Positions 5,918-13,695 of a stretch of 25,684 nucleotides of DNA are shown here, in pieces. The notes below the pieces were generated by a model. It saw only the letters and a program-made list of their open reading frames with translations. It had not been told where the DNA came from and searched no databases. The position numbers and the translations under genes are program-made. The stretch's first letter is position 1. Every line of letters begins with the position of its first letter. Source of the DNA: a virus; IMG/VR virus record IMGVR_UViG_3300047276_000453, positions 1 to 25,684 of that record; one strand, 5' to 3'.

Positions 5918-7480
5918 TTAAATTGGGTCGACCTCGACCGTCGGCGCTGGCAAGGACCCGTCCCATTTCGTCGACCCGGTATAATCCTTTTCCCAATTCT
6001 CTTGGTTCGACGAGTAATCGGGAACCGTCCACCAAGTCGGGTATCCCGTTTGCGTCGAGCTATATTGGACGCGGTAAACCCCCGAATAGGAATAATTATG
6101 CGGAAGGGTCAACGAACCGATTAAGTATTGTTTGACCGACCAAGTCCCCGTTTCGCCGTCCAAGGTTAAGTCCGCGATTTTAAACCGTTGGCAATTGTAG
6201 TTTTCGAGCTTAACGCGAAAAGAGGTCGACCCGTAGCTGATGTCGTTTGCGTCCTCGCCGTAAAAACGGTCGGGGGTCGATTCGATTTCGACCATCGGCG
6301 AATGAACCCACATCGTCCACCAATTTTGCCCGTCGCCTTGTCCCATATGCCAAGGCCGCGTCTTTTGGTCCGCGTCCGAGTCGTGAACCATAACCGCGAG
6401 ATAGGGCCAACCCGCAACGAGGTTGTTATATGCGGGGAATTCCTTGTTTTGGTTCCGCATAACATAAACCCCAATCGCCGTCGCGCCCTCCGGGATGACG
6501 ATATGCCCGTCGTTGTTGGCCCATACGGAACCCGCATCGCTTCCCGTGACGGACGACCCCGTCGGGTAAACGGCGATGTTCTTAAGGTCGTAGGACTTAT
6601 TACGGACTTGGACGGTATTATATTCCGCGTTCGGCGGAAGCTGACCGATGCCAGCAATCGCCCGCCCGCGGGCAATCTTAATGACCTGGGACTCGTCGAC
6701 CGTCTCGACGCGGACCTCAAATTGTTCGGGAGGAGCGACAACGGCCCCGCCCGCACCGGGCCAAGTAATCGACCCGATGATTTGTTGGTCGACGACGAAA
6801 GACGGCGGGGTCGTATAAGTGACCCAGGCGACCGACCCAACGAGGAGGACTTGCGCGGTATAGTCGCCCGACGGCGGGGTGATTCCCGTCGGCAAGGTTA
6901 CGGGGCAATAATTCGCCAAGGTCCCGTCTTGGGAAACATAGATATAAAAGGCCGTCTCGCCCGTCGATTTTTCGACCTTGTATGCGTAGACATAATAAAT
7001 CGATTCGGGGGCGATGACGATATGCCCGTCCAAGGAGGCCCAAGGACTTGCGGGATTGGTTCCAGGGACGACCGTCAAGGTCCCGTCCGTCGTAATCACA
7101 TCGGCGCGGAGCTCGTCGTCGCAATCCGAACCGAGGGGCCGCCAAATATTGCCGCCCTTGGCGACCTTCATCGCAAACCCAAGAGTCCCGCTTCCCGCGT
7201 CGAACCCGACGACGGCGATTTCCCAATGGTTCACCTTCTCGCCGCCAAACGCGAGGGATAGGGAGAAATTGAATTCCGTCGGGGTGTCGGTTTCCGCGGT
7301 CGTGATTACCGTCCCGCCCGAACCAAAGGAGATATTCGGACCCGCGCCGATATAGGGTTGCGGGAGGGCCGTCGAAATCCCGTTGATTAGGTCGTTGAGC
7401 TGACTCGCCGAAATGACATCCCCGGACGCGAATCGGTCCGAGAATTGGTTGCCCGTTCCGTTGGTCCCTTGGATTGCCAT
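5918..7480 (-). CDS. structural tail protein with internal duplication (520 aa)
   Basis: Large beta-rich protein with many Tyr, Trp, Gly and Thr residues and no membrane or catalytic motif. It looks like two copies of one architecture: WASLDGHIVIAPE (148-160) pairs with WANNDGHIVIPEG (320-332), and DQQIIGSITWP (231-241) pairs with VKQYLIGSLTLP (449-460). The N-terminus (GNQFSDRFASGDVISASQLNDLINGI, with its first and last halves typical of structural leaders) resembles starts of tail or baseplate proteins. Its ATG overlaps the previous stop in a TAATG junction. It lies between a post-tape-measure tail protein and the fibres, so it is probably a baseplate hub, tail tip or receptor-binding component. 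No family recognised. Confidence 0.75.
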   Translation of the reverse strand: MAIQGTNGTGNQFSDRFASGDVISASQLNDLINGISTALPQPYIGAGPNISFGSGGTVITTAETDTPTEFNFSLSLAFGGEKVNHWEIAVVGFDAGSGTLGFAMKVAKGGNIWRPLGSDCDDELRADVITTDGTLTVVPGTNPASPWASLDGHIVIAPESIYYVYAYKVEKSTGETAFYIYVSQDGTLANYCPVTLPTGITPPSGDYTAQVLLVGSVAWVTYTTPPSFVVDQQIIGSITWPGAGGAVVAPPEQFEVRVETVDESQVIKIARGRAIAGIGQLPPNAEYNTVQVRNKSYDLKNIAVYPTGSSVTGSDAGSVWANNDGHIVIPEGATAIGVYVMRNQNKEFPAYNNLVAGWPYLAVMVHDSDADQKTRPWHMGQGDGQNWWTMWVHSPMVEIESTPDRFYGEDANDISYGSTSFRVKLENYNCQRFKIADLTLDGETGTWSVKQYLIGSLTLPHNYSYSGVYRVQYSSTQTGYPTWWTVPDYSSNQENWEKDYTGSTKWDGSLPAPTVEVDPI

Positions 7481-8325
7481 TAGAAAATCGATTCGGACTC
7501 GCCGTAAATATCCTTATCCCAACCCAATTTCCCGCCATACATTAGGTCGTAAGTGACTTTAATGACCGGGGAGGTTAGGAGGTCGGGGGTTCCGATGGGT
7601 TCGATGTTCGCCGCCGTGACCAACCAACGCGACCCATAAACGACCCCGTAAACCAACCAAGGGGCGATGAGGGTTTGCGAGTCCGCCGTCTTTAAGTATC
7701 GACCAATCGCCTGGGAAAGCTTCTCGGCGGACCCCGATTGCGAGTCGCGGAAGTAAATCGTCCCGCGGACCGTCGTCATCGGGCGCAGGAATTGGCGGAC
7801 CCCGGCCTTGATGTTGACTTCCGAGGCCGTCGTCGAAACGCCGAACCCCTTGAATTGGTATTGAACCGTCCCGGTGTCCTTGTCGGTCGTCGGGCCGAAA
7901 ATGGCATTATTGAATTTCGCCGACGGAACCCCCGCGAGGACATTGGATGAAATCGTCGAGTCCGTAACCTTGGTAAAATTGGGATGCGTCTCGATTGGTT
8001 GCGCGGAAGTATTGACGACCCCTTGGATATGCGGGTCGGTATACCCGTTGGGTCGGTTAACGCCGATATAATCGACCGTAACCATCGCGACCCCGGCCTT
8101 TTGCGTCGTGACGCGGTAACGATACGAGGTTAAGTCGAACCCCAACGAATCGGGGTAAGGTTGACCATTTGCAAAGGTCCCAAGGACGGTCGGGATGATG
8201 GACACATCGCAAGCGAAGGTCGCCTGGGCCTGGACAAGTCCATACGCGTCCATTTCGACGGTCCCCGTCGGTTGGCGGACCAATTCATAAAGGTCGTTGC
8301 CGTAATCGGTTCGGGTCGTCGTCAT
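7480..8325 (-). CDS. minor tail protein (281 aa)
   Basis: Soluble, strand-rich protein directly after the tape measure gene, where distal tail or tail-tip proteins are encoded in siphoviruses. Visible features: an N-terminal charged region (RTDYGNDLYELV), repeated Val/Thr strands (YRYRVTTQKAGVAMVTVDYIGV), a central segment FLRPMTTVRGTIYFRD, and a C-terminus with DLMYGGKLGWDKDIYGE. No family recognised. It starts three bases after the tape measure stop and overlaps the following structural gene by one base, so the three are probably made in coordinated amounts. Called a tail protein by position and composition only. Confidence 0.7.
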   Translation of the reverse strand: MTTTRTDYGNDLYELVRQPTGTVEMDAYGLVQAQATFACDVSIIPTVLGTFANGQPYPDSLGFDLTSYRYRVTTQKAGVAMVTVDYIGVNRPNGYTDPHIQGVVNTSAQPIETHPNFTKVTDSTISSNVLAGVPSAKFNNAIFGPTTDKDTGTVQYQFKGFGVSTTASEVNIKAGVRQFLRPMTTVRGTIYFRDSQSGSAEKLSQAIGRYLKTADSQTLIAPWLVYGVVYGSRWLVTAANIEPIGTPDLLTSPVIKVTYDLMYGGKLGWDKDIYGESESIF

Positions 8326-8328
8326 AAG

Positions 8329-9519
8329 TTAACGGCCCGCGCGGGCGGGCGGAGGGGTGTCGTGGGCGGTTTCGCGCGGAGTCGTGTTCGTCGCGATTTG
8401 TCGGGTAAGGTCGACCATATCGTTTTGATAGGTCCCGGAAAGGACGGACGCGACATCGCCGCCGCCGATTGCCTGGAGCGATGAGGCCGACAACGCGCCC
8501 GCAAGCTCCTCGACGGGTTTGGTCGGGGCCTTGTTTTTCGCGGCGAGATATTCGTCGGACAACCGTTGGGCCTCCTCGAAATTCGTCTTAAACCCGCCCG
8601 TCGGAGACATCGCCTTAAACGCTTGTTTGAAAATGATATTAAACTCCTCCGGGTTAATCCCGAATTTCTCCTTATATTCCTTTTGCATTTTGCCGACCGC
8701 GACTTGGCCCGGAGTTTGGTCGCCGTATTGTTCGTAATACTTGTTCGGGTTTTGGCGTTGTTCCCGCTTAACCTCGTCGAAATGCGTCGCGAAATCTTGT
8801 TCGACTTTGACGAGGCCCGCTTGCGCCGCCCCCATCCGTTCCATTTGCTTTGTATACCGTTCCATCGCGGCGAGCTTCTTTTCAATCGCCGCGGCCCCAA
8901 GGATTTCGGCGCGGGTTTGCTCGTTGACCGACGCGGTTTGTTCCTCAATCGCCGAACGGCCTTGTTTGATAAGGGGAATCATCCCTTCCCCGAACCGACC
9001 AAAAAGGGCCATCGCGCCCGCGCGCGTCTTGGTTTCGTTTCCGAATTTATCCCATTGGTCCGCCAACATAAGAAGCGCGTCGGTCGCGGTATAGGTCCCG
9101 GCCTTTAGCTTGTCGGCATCCATCCCAAGCGAAACGAACATATTGCGTTGGCTTTCGCTCGTCTTGGCTTGTTGAAGGGCCTTGTTGGCCTCGGTCAAAC
9201 CTCGACCGACAATGTCCATCGAAACCCCGGCCTCCTTGCCCGCGTAAGCGAGCTTTTGGAATTCGCCCGACGATTGACCCGTCCGCGAAACGGCGAGGTT
9301 CAATTCGTGCATATACTCGATACCCGACTTGAAACCTTCCCACAACCGCGAGGCAACGGCCCCAATCGCAAACGCGCCCGCAATCGACGCGCCAATCGCT
9401 TTGACCTTACCCTCAATCGCCGTTCCCAACGCGGACCCGGCTTGCGACGCGGCATCGGTCGCGCCCTTCGACACATTGGAGAAGTCGCCGCCGAATTTAA
9501 CTTTTACATCGTCCGCCAT
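8329..9519 (-). CDS. putative tape measure protein (396 aa)
   Basis: Pattern of a short tape measure protein: the N-terminus has Gly/Ala/Ser-rich helix (VSKGATDAASQAGSALGTAI), a hydrophobic stretch at about 41-57 (AIGASIAGAFAIGAVAS), then a conserved-looking region FQKLAYAGKEAGVSMDIVG and MALFGRFGEGMIPLI, as in TMP-type proteins, followed by long charged helices (ERYTKQMERMGAAQAGLVKVEQ split over 250-280). At about 1.5 angstrom per residue it would specify a tail near 60 nm, short for a siphovirus. It follows the chaperone gene by three bases, the classical order. The C-terminal third is Pro/Ala-rich. A minor tail protein is the alternative if the true tape measure lies elsewhere, which I consider unlikely. 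Confidence 0.7.
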   Translation of the reverse strand: MADDVKVKFGGDFSNVSKGATDAASQAGSALGTAIEGKVKAIGASIAGAFAIGAVASRLWEGFKSGIEYMHELNLAVSRTGQSSGEFQKLAYAGKEAGVSMDIVGRGLTEANKALQQAKTSESQRNMFVSLGMDADKLKAGTYTATDALLMLADQWDKFGNETKTRAGAMALFGRFGEGMIPLIKQGRSAIEEQTASVNEQTRAEILGAAAIEKKLAAMERYTKQMERMGAAQAGLVKVEQDFATHFDEVKREQRQNPNKYYEQYGDQTPGQVAVGKMQKEYKEKFGINPEEFNIIFKQAFKAMSPTGGFKTNFEEAQRLSDEYLAAKNKAPTKPVEELAGALSASSLQAIGGGDVASVLSGTYQNDMVDLTRQIATNTTPRETAHDTPPPARAGR

Positions 9520-9522
9520 TGG

Positions 9523-10128
9523 TTAGTTTGTTCGGGGGTTGGTTTTGTCGGTTTCCTTGGCGGCGGCGGCGGCCTCGGCCTTCTCCTTACGGTATCGCTC
9601 CATCGCGTCCCATTCCAAGTCAGAAACGAGCTCGACCTTGGCCCCGTCCGCGGCGCAATTCGCGAAATACAACCAAACGGCCTCGGCCTCGGGCATCGTC
9701 CAGGCGGCCTCAAGCGGAACGCCGTTTCGGACCAAGGACGCGACGACGACCAATTGCCAAGGCAACGCGGTATCCTTCGCCTTGTTGGACTTTTGCCACA
9801 TCCTGGGCCATAATGCCTGGGCCTCGAAATAAGTAACTAACTTGGCGACATCGCGGAGGAACCGTCGCGGCGAATTATTGTAAATCGCAAGGCGGACTTG
9901 TTCGGCGATGGTCCAGGGCTTGCGGACTTCGTCGAGGTTGTGCGTCGATAGGACGCGGACAGCGAGGAGAAATTGGGTCGTCGTAAGCTCGTTGGTCGTC
10001 TCGACAACGGGCGAATTTAGGGCCTCAAGCGCGATGCGATGACGGAGGCAAAACGGTAAAAGGCGACGGCCCCCGACCTTGAGGGTCGGAGGCAAAATCG
10101 TCGCGGCCTTGAACCATCGCTTTTCCAT
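9523..10128 (-). CDS. putative tail assembly chaperone (201 aa)
   Basis: Helical protein between the putative tail tube and tape measure, the position of the lambda G/GT chaperones that bind the tape measure during tail assembly. The N-terminal half (residues 1-115) covers the G-like role; the C-terminal half (PWQLVVVASLVRNGVPLEAA, then DLEWDAMERYRKEKAEAAAAA) resembles the T-like part, ending in an Ala/Lys-rich helix. Both halves lie in one continuous frame, so the usual programmed ribosomal frameshift seems not to be needed here, and I see no slippery heptamer. Assigned by order, size and end pattern. Confidence 0.6.
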   Translation of the reverse strand: MEKRWFKAATILPPTLKVGGRRLLPFCLRHRIALEALNSPVVETTNELTTTQFLLAVRVLSTHNLDEVRKPWTIAEQVRLAIYNNSPRRFLRDVAKLVTYFEAQALWPRMWQKSNKAKDTALPWQLVVVASLVRNGVPLEAAWTMPEAEAVWLYFANCAADGAKVELVSDLEWDAMERYRKEKAEAAAAAKETDKTNPRTN

Positions 10129-10151
10129 CGATGGGTTATCCCGGTTAGGGA

Positions 10152-10490
10152 TTAGGCGATTTCCTGATACTTGACTCCCTTAACGGAAATCTTGCGGAAG
10201 GTCGAATTCGTGCCGTTGTCGTCGACCGACTTAATGATGTAATTCGTGCCGTCGTAGACGATTTGCTCGCCGACTTGCGGGAGGGTTTCGCCTTCCTTGA
10301 GGACCCCGGAAAGGGAAATGTCGATTTGCTTATCGTCGACGCGGTCCGTGATGATTCGGCCCTGTTCGTCCGTAACGGTGACATCGACATTAACCTTGTT
10401 GGCGATGTCGTCCGATTGGAGGGTGACAAACGCGAGGGTCGAATAAACGCCGAAGGTGTGCGGCGTGCCGTAAGTATTAGGAAGGGCCAT
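10152..10490 (-). CDS. putative major tail tube protein (112 aa)
   Basis: Strand-rich small protein (VYSTLAFVTLQSDDIANKVNV, broken by charged turns; VDVTVTDEQGRIITDRV; GTNYIIKSVDDNG; FRKISVKGVKY) placed between the tail terminator and the tail assembly chaperone, exactly where the tail tube gene lies in lambda-type genomes. The ending, with a Tyr-rich strand and VKGVKY, fits a beta-sandwich tube monomer. It is shorter than most tube proteins (usually 140-250 residues), so an alternative tail component is possible. The conserved 16-base SD-hairpin element lies 17 bases upstream of the ATG, unusually far compared with its other copies. Confidence 0.55.
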   Translation of the reverse strand: MALPNTYGTPHTFGVYSTLAFVTLQSDDIANKVNVDVTVTDEQGRIITDRVDDKQIDISLSGVLKEGETLPQVGEQIVYDGTNYIIKSVDDNGTNSTFRKISVKGVKYQEIA

Positions 10491-10507
10491 CGTCTTTGGT
10501 TGTTAAT

Positions 10508-10523
10508 CCTCCGCGGGAGTCAA
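10508..10523 (-). promoter_or_regulatory. conserved 16-base SD-hairpin element, copy 2
   Basis: Minus strand TTGACTCCCGCGGAGG. Its TGA is the stop codon of the upstream tail terminator gene (stop at 10520). The GGAGG is 17 bases from the next ATG (10490), too far for normal SD use; the bases after it (ATTAAC) resemble the ATTATG that follows copy 5. Confidence 0.85.
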
Positions 10524-10957
10524 GAGGCGGGCGGATAGACGCAAACGAGGTTATAGGTAATCAAATTACCCCAACGGCGGTCGGCGACACCCTCGTCCTC
10601 GGATACGACCCAAGCGGCGAAAAGGGTTCCTTGGGTCCAGGCGGACTTGAGAGCCGCGACATCCTCCATAATCCCTTGCGCGGCCTCGACGCGGGCGCGA
10701 TGTTGCGCGAGGGTAGAATCGTCCGCGGAGGAATAGACATAGACCTTGAAAGTAACCTCGAAATTGCCCGACGGGTTGCCGCCGAAATCGGGATGGGCGC
10801 GCGCGGCCTCGGCGTGAAGGATGATGATTGGGAGGGAACGGATTTCGTCCGTTTGCCCCGCGTGAAGCTGGACACCTGGGAGGTCCGCCGCGTAAGGTTG
10901 GAACGCCGCGAGGACCGATTGTTCGGCGATGGTTCGGATTCCGTATAGGGTTGGCAT
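10520..10957 (-). CDS. putative tail terminator protein (145 aa)
   Basis: Alpha/beta protein of the size and placement of lambda gpU-type tail terminators, which cap the tail tube and bind the connector. It begins with a helix (YGIRTIAEQSVLAAFQPY), continues with strands (LPIIILHAEA, FEVTFKVYVYSS), a long helix (RARVEAAQGIMEDVAALK) and ends with strands LITYNLVCVYPP. It lies between the tail completion gene and the tube gene. Its ATG is preceded by a C/A-rich leader without an SD (AACCAACCGAACCA). Function is by gene order and fold pattern. Confidence 0.6.
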   Translation of the reverse strand: MPTLYGIRTIAEQSVLAAFQPYAADLPGVQLHAGQTDEIRSLPIIILHAEAARAHPDFGGNPSGNFEVTFKVYVYSSADDSTLAQHRARVEAAQGIMEDVAALKSAWTQGTLFAAWVVSEDEGVADRRWGNLITYNLVCVYPPAS

Positions 10958-10969
10958 TGGTTCGGTTGG

Positions 10970-11869
10970 TTAAAAGTATTTATGGGACGCGAGGCCCTGC
11001 CCCGCTTGGAAGGCCCCCCAAACGGTAAGCTTCCGTTTGTTGAGTTCTTGGGCCATTTGGACCCGCATCGCATAGGCCCGCGTATTGATGGCGATTTGGA
11101 TATAATTGTCTAAACCGCCCCGCATACCCTTTAGGCCGATGGCGTTCCCGACCGTAACGGACGGCTTGTTTAGGTCGTTGACTTGGTTAATCCCAATCGC
11201 GTCCTTCGCGCCGAGGGGATTGCGGACCCAATCTTTGAAATTCTCCTTTGACCCGATTTGGGCCGCGGCGAACGCGTATGCGGACTTAAGGCGACCGACC
11301 GACGCGGACTTGTCTTTGATGTATTTCTTTAGGTCCGATTCCTTGGCGACGATGAAGATTGGACCTTTCATCGTCCGATACATCGACTTAAGCGGGCCGT
11401 GTCCATTGTCCTCGCGCGCTTGCGTATGGACTTGTCCAATCGTCGAAATGCCGCCCGCCGGGATGAACCCGTAAGTATTGCCGCGGGCAAACCGAGGTTG
11501 GAATTGCGCCCATTTAAGGGACTTGCCCGAACGCGTCCCCGCGCGCTTGTTCCAAAGCTTAAAAACCCCGTAATCATTTAGGTCGGCGATTTGATACGCC
11601 GTCGCGTTGTCGATAGGGGTGAAAATCTTATATACCGACGATTTGATGTTCTCGATGCCCTTCTTACGAGCCGCGCCCGTATCGCCGTCGCCGGGACTCT
11701 TGCCCGTAAACGGTCGGGTAAACTTGACCATATCCAAACAAAATTTGCCCGCTTGGTCGAGGAGGACGGGACCCATCCCGCGACCCATAATCTTACAAAA
11801 GTCGGCGATATGCGCGAGGAACCCGTCCGCGTCGACGGTCACACCGCGGCGGACCTCAATCTTTGCCAT
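10970..11869 (-). CDS. putative tail completion / minor tail protein, gpZ or HK97 gp10-like (299 aa)
   Basis: Located between the head-tail connector and the tail terminator, where lambda has gpZ and HK97 has gp10. The start MAKIEVRRGVTV is chosen because ATG 11869 overlaps the previous stop in a TAATG junction; the open frame upstream is Arg/Pro-rich shadow. The protein has a central helix (HIADFCKIMGRGMGPVLL), a basic region (KSLKWAQFQPRFARGN) and a C-terminal Ala/Arg/Gln-rich helix (AINTRAYAMRVQMAQELNKR). At 299 residues it is longer than usual for either family. It probably takes part in joining or finishing the tail. Confidence 0.6.
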   Translation of the reverse strand: MAKIEVRRGVTVDADGFLAHIADFCKIMGRGMGPVLLDQAGKFCLDMVKFTRPFTGKSPGDGDTGAARKKGIENIKSSVYKIFTPIDNATAYQIADLNDYGVFKLWNKRAGTRSGKSLKWAQFQPRFARGNTYGFIPAGGISTIGQVHTQAREDNGHGPLKSMYRTMKGPIFIVAKESDLKKYIKDKSASVGRLKSAYAFAAAQIGSKENFKDWVRNPLGAKDAIGINQVNDLNKPSVTVGNAIGLKGMRGGLDNYIQIAINTRAYAMRVQMAQELNKRKLTVWGAFQAGQGLASHKYF

Positions 11870-12213
11870 TAGGCGGGTCCCGACTTGGAAACGACGCGGA
11901 CGATGACCCAGGCGGACGGCGGACGGTCGTTGATGGCGACGATGCGGAAGTCGTTTCCGTTGTATGCGACGAGGTTCCCGTAAACAACGACCCCAGGATG
12001 GGCGACGCAATCGGCCTTTAGGAATTTGACATCAAATGAGGTCGAATTGAGGAACCCGCCCGTTTCCATATCCTGCTGAATCATCGGGGGACCCATTAGG
12101 ACAATAAACGCGGTCGCCGTCCCGGTCGGGGTTCGACGGACGGTAACGGCCTTGGGGATTTCCCCAAGGATTGCCGCCGCGTCCGAGGCCCATTCGTCTT
12201 GGATTGCGCCCAT
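11869..12213 (-). CDS. putative head-tail connector protein (114 aa)
   Basis: First gene of the tail block. It starts with a helix (QDEWASDAAAILGEIP) and continues with strands (AVTVRRTPTGTATAFIV, GVVVYGNLVAYNGNDFRIVAI). Size and order match lambda gpFII or HK97 gp6/gp7-type connectors that sit under the portal and receive the tail. The ATG lies three bases after the GGAGG of a conserved 16-base element, which decides the start. A GPP-rich loop (LMGPPMIQQDMETG) separates the strands. No exact family is recognised. Confidence 0.6.
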   Translation of the reverse strand: MGAIQDEWASDAAAILGEIPKAVTVRRTPTGTATAFIVLMGPPMIQQDMETGGFLNSTSFDVKFLKADCVAHPGVVVYGNLVAYNGNDFRIVAINDRPPSAWVIVRVVSKSGPA

Positions 12214-12216
12214 ATG

Positions 12217-12232
12217 CCTCCGCGGGAGTCAA
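12217..12232 (-). promoter_or_regulatory. conserved 16-base SD-hairpin element, copy 3
   Basis: Minus strand TTGACTCCCGCGGAGG followed by CAT and the ATG at 12213. A second GGACTCCC lies nine bases before it, giving an imperfect tandem copy of the left arm. Confidence 0.85.
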
Positions 12233-12259
12233 AGGGAGTCCAAGGACCCCTCGTTACGG

Positions 12260-12281
12260 CCCCGCCAAGGCCCCGCCAAGG
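12260..12281. repeat. tandem pair of an 11-mer
   Basis: CCCCGCCAAGG occurs twice in direct succession in the gene-free stretch 12214-12372, between the terminator and the first tail gene. I see no good sigma70 promoter in this stretch, so the tail genes may depend on read-through or on a non-standard promoter that uses this repeat. Confidence 0.7.
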
Positions 12282-12322
12282 CCGTTTGACCCGCGGCGAG
12301 GGTAAGGTTAAGGGCGGGCAAC

Positions 12323-12347
12323 AAAAAGGCCCCCAAGGTCGGGGGCC
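12323..12347 (-). terminator. rho-independent terminator of the moron-like gene
   Basis: Minus strand GGCCCCC-GACCTT-GGGGGCC followed by TTTTTGTT: a seven-pair GC stem, six-base loop and T tract. It lies 26 bases past the stop of the 69-residue gene and uses the same stem as the capsid terminator. Confidence 0.9.
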
Positions 12348-12372
12348 GTAAGTCGGGCGGGATGGCGGAGGT

Positions 12373-12582
12373 TTATTCCGCCGATTCGCCGTCGAGACAT
12401 TCGCTCATCGTATGGTCGGTATCTCCAAAGACAATCATCGAGGCGCGGTTTTCAATCTCATCCGCCTTGCGTTCCGCCAGGTTGTATCGGGGCGACCCAT
12501 ACGGAGCATCGTTGCGGATGGCAATGAGGTCGAACCATTGGGTTGCGAGGTTGTTGACTATGTTGGTTTGTTCGGGGGTCAT
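12373..12582 (-). CDS. moron-like small acidic protein (69 aa)
   Basis: Encodes a small acidic helical protein: MTPEQTNIVNNLATQWFDLI, then a turn (RNDAPYGSPRYN), a charged helix (LAERKADEIENRASM) and an acidic end (DTDHTMSECLDGESAE). No family recognised; the acidic surface would suit a protein that binds another protein. It is the only gene with its own consensus promoter (12615-12642) and its own terminator (12323-12347), and is separated from the capsid gene by another terminator. This is the layout of a phage moron, an added gene expressed independently of the phage programme, for example for exclusion or host benefit. There is no clear SD before the ATG. Confidence 0.75.
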   Translation of the reverse strand: MTPEQTNIVNNLATQWFDLIAIRNDAPYGSPRYNLAERKADEIENRASMIVFGDTDHTMSECLDGESAE

Positions 12583-12614
12583 ATGAGGAGCGTTAGGTTG
12601 GGATTACGAGTTAC

Positions 12615-12642
12615 ATCATACACAACGCGGGCCGACTGTCAA
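12615..12642 (-). promoter_or_regulatory. consensus sigma70-type promoter of the moron-like gene
   Basis: Minus strand TTGACA (12637-12642, perfect -35), a 16-base spacer and TATGAT (12615-12620, five of six for -10). The start of transcription would be near 12607, about 25 bases before the ATG at 12582. It is the best promoter in the window. Confidence 0.8.
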
Positions 12643-12670
12643 CATTATTTATTTTCGTCGGGTTGCGATG

Positions 12671-12700
12671 AAAACAAAAAGGCCCCCGTTTCCGGGGGCC
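12671..12700 (-). terminator. rho-independent terminator after the capsid gene
   Basis: Minus strand GGCCCCCG-GAAA-CGGGGGCC followed by TTTTTGTTTT: a perfect eight-pair stem with a GNRA-type loop and a T tract, 25 bases after the capsid stop. It should limit read-through from the head operon and protect the abundant capsid mRNA. Confidence 0.95.
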
Positions 12701-12724
12701 GACTTGTTTCGACTTAACCCCCGA

Positions 12725-13660
12725 TTAGGAGGTGAAGGCGATACGGACGAGGCCGTTACCGTTACCCTTGGCGATGCCGTTGACGAACGACATATTGAGG
12801 TGCATCTTGCCTTCCTGCCAATTGTAATACTGACGGAACGCGAGGGAGAATTGGGAATCTTCCTCGACGATGGTTTCCTGGACACCGCCGCCCGTAAGCG
12901 GAGCGTTCGTCACGCGGGTCGCGATGACCCAACCTTCGCGGCAGGAAGCCAGGCCCTGCAAACCTTCCGTGTAGGCGGTCCCGGAGGTCGGGAAACCGTT
13001 GTATTCGTAAAGGTCGATACCGTGAAGGCGACCGAGCTTGCCGTGACCTTCGCCGTTCTCGCGGATGTTCTTGGTGTCGCCGATGGACAGATACTGCGCG
13101 ACGGTCGGGTCCTTGAGGAGCTGACCATAGGCGGTCGGGCTGATAAGGGCCGCGCGGTCCTCATAAGGGAGGTTTTTGGCGGTCATCGACTGCGCGACAT
13201 CGACCATCTTGGTTCGGTCGAAAGCGGAGGCCGCGCCCGAGTAACCAGCGGTCGCGAAGTTAGCGGCGGTCGTGCCAGCCAGGACGGAGTCAAAGAGGGA
13301 CTTCGTGACGGCGTTGACGAGAGGAGCAAGGAAAACGCGCTTGAGCATTTCCGGGCTAATCGCGTTCTGTTCCTGGTCGGTGAAACCGACATCGACATAA
13401 GTGAAGGTATCGAGCGAGACGGCGACATCGGTCGAGGTCGCGGACTGCGCGACGAAACCGACGGCGGGGTCGTAGGTCGAGGCCGTGAACGGCGAGGCAA
13501 GACGCGTGTGGACGACCTGGCCGATGCGAGCGACATACGAACCGAAGTCCGTCACGGCGATTGCCTTAAGCGGCTGGAGGACCGGGACGAGCGTGCGGAG
13601 GGTTTCGGCAGTAACGAACTGCGGGGCCAAGCCCTGGTTGTTAACGGAATTAGTAGCCAT
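12725..13660 (-). CDS. major capsid protein (311 aa)
   Basis: Placed after protease and putative scaffold, and ending at a strong terminator. Length and sequence pattern fit an HK97-fold coat protein: an N-terminal helix region (FVTAETLRTLVPVLQPLKAI), E-loop-like strands (ATSTDVAVSLDTFTYVDVGF), a spine helix (LVNAVTKSLFDSVLAGTTAA), and a P-domain/A-domain with NLPYEDRAALISPTAYGQLL and LHGIDLYEYNGFP. Nearly all Gln codons are CAG here, whereas neighbours use mostly CAA, a sign of selection for high expression. There is no SD at the ATG (AACTACTCAAAATA). The exact capsid family is not certain; the role is well supported by context. Confidence 0.85.
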   Translation of the reverse strand: MATNSVNNQGLAPQFVTAETLRTLVPVLQPLKAIAVTDFGSYVARIGQVVHTRLASPFTASTYDPAVGFVAQSATSTDVAVSLDTFTYVDVGFTDQEQNAISPEMLKRVFLAPLVNAVTKSLFDSVLAGTTAANFATAGYSGAASAFDRTKMVDVAQSMTAKNLPYEDRAALISPTAYGQLLKDPTVAQYLSIGDTKNIRENGEGHGKLGRLHGIDLYEYNGFPTSGTAYTEGLQGLASCREGWVIATRVTNAPLTGGGVQETIVEEDSQFSLAFRQYYNWQEGKMHLNMSFVNGIAKGNGNGLVRIAFTS

Positions 13661-13695
13661 TATTTTGAGTAGTTATTGGTTAGAGAAAGGAAAGA

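Noticed and set aside
9523-10128. Programmed frameshift between G-like and T-like tail chaperone parts
   Set aside because: The single frame already contains both regions and I find no slippery heptamer before the stop; no second overlapping frame with a T-like sequence is visible.
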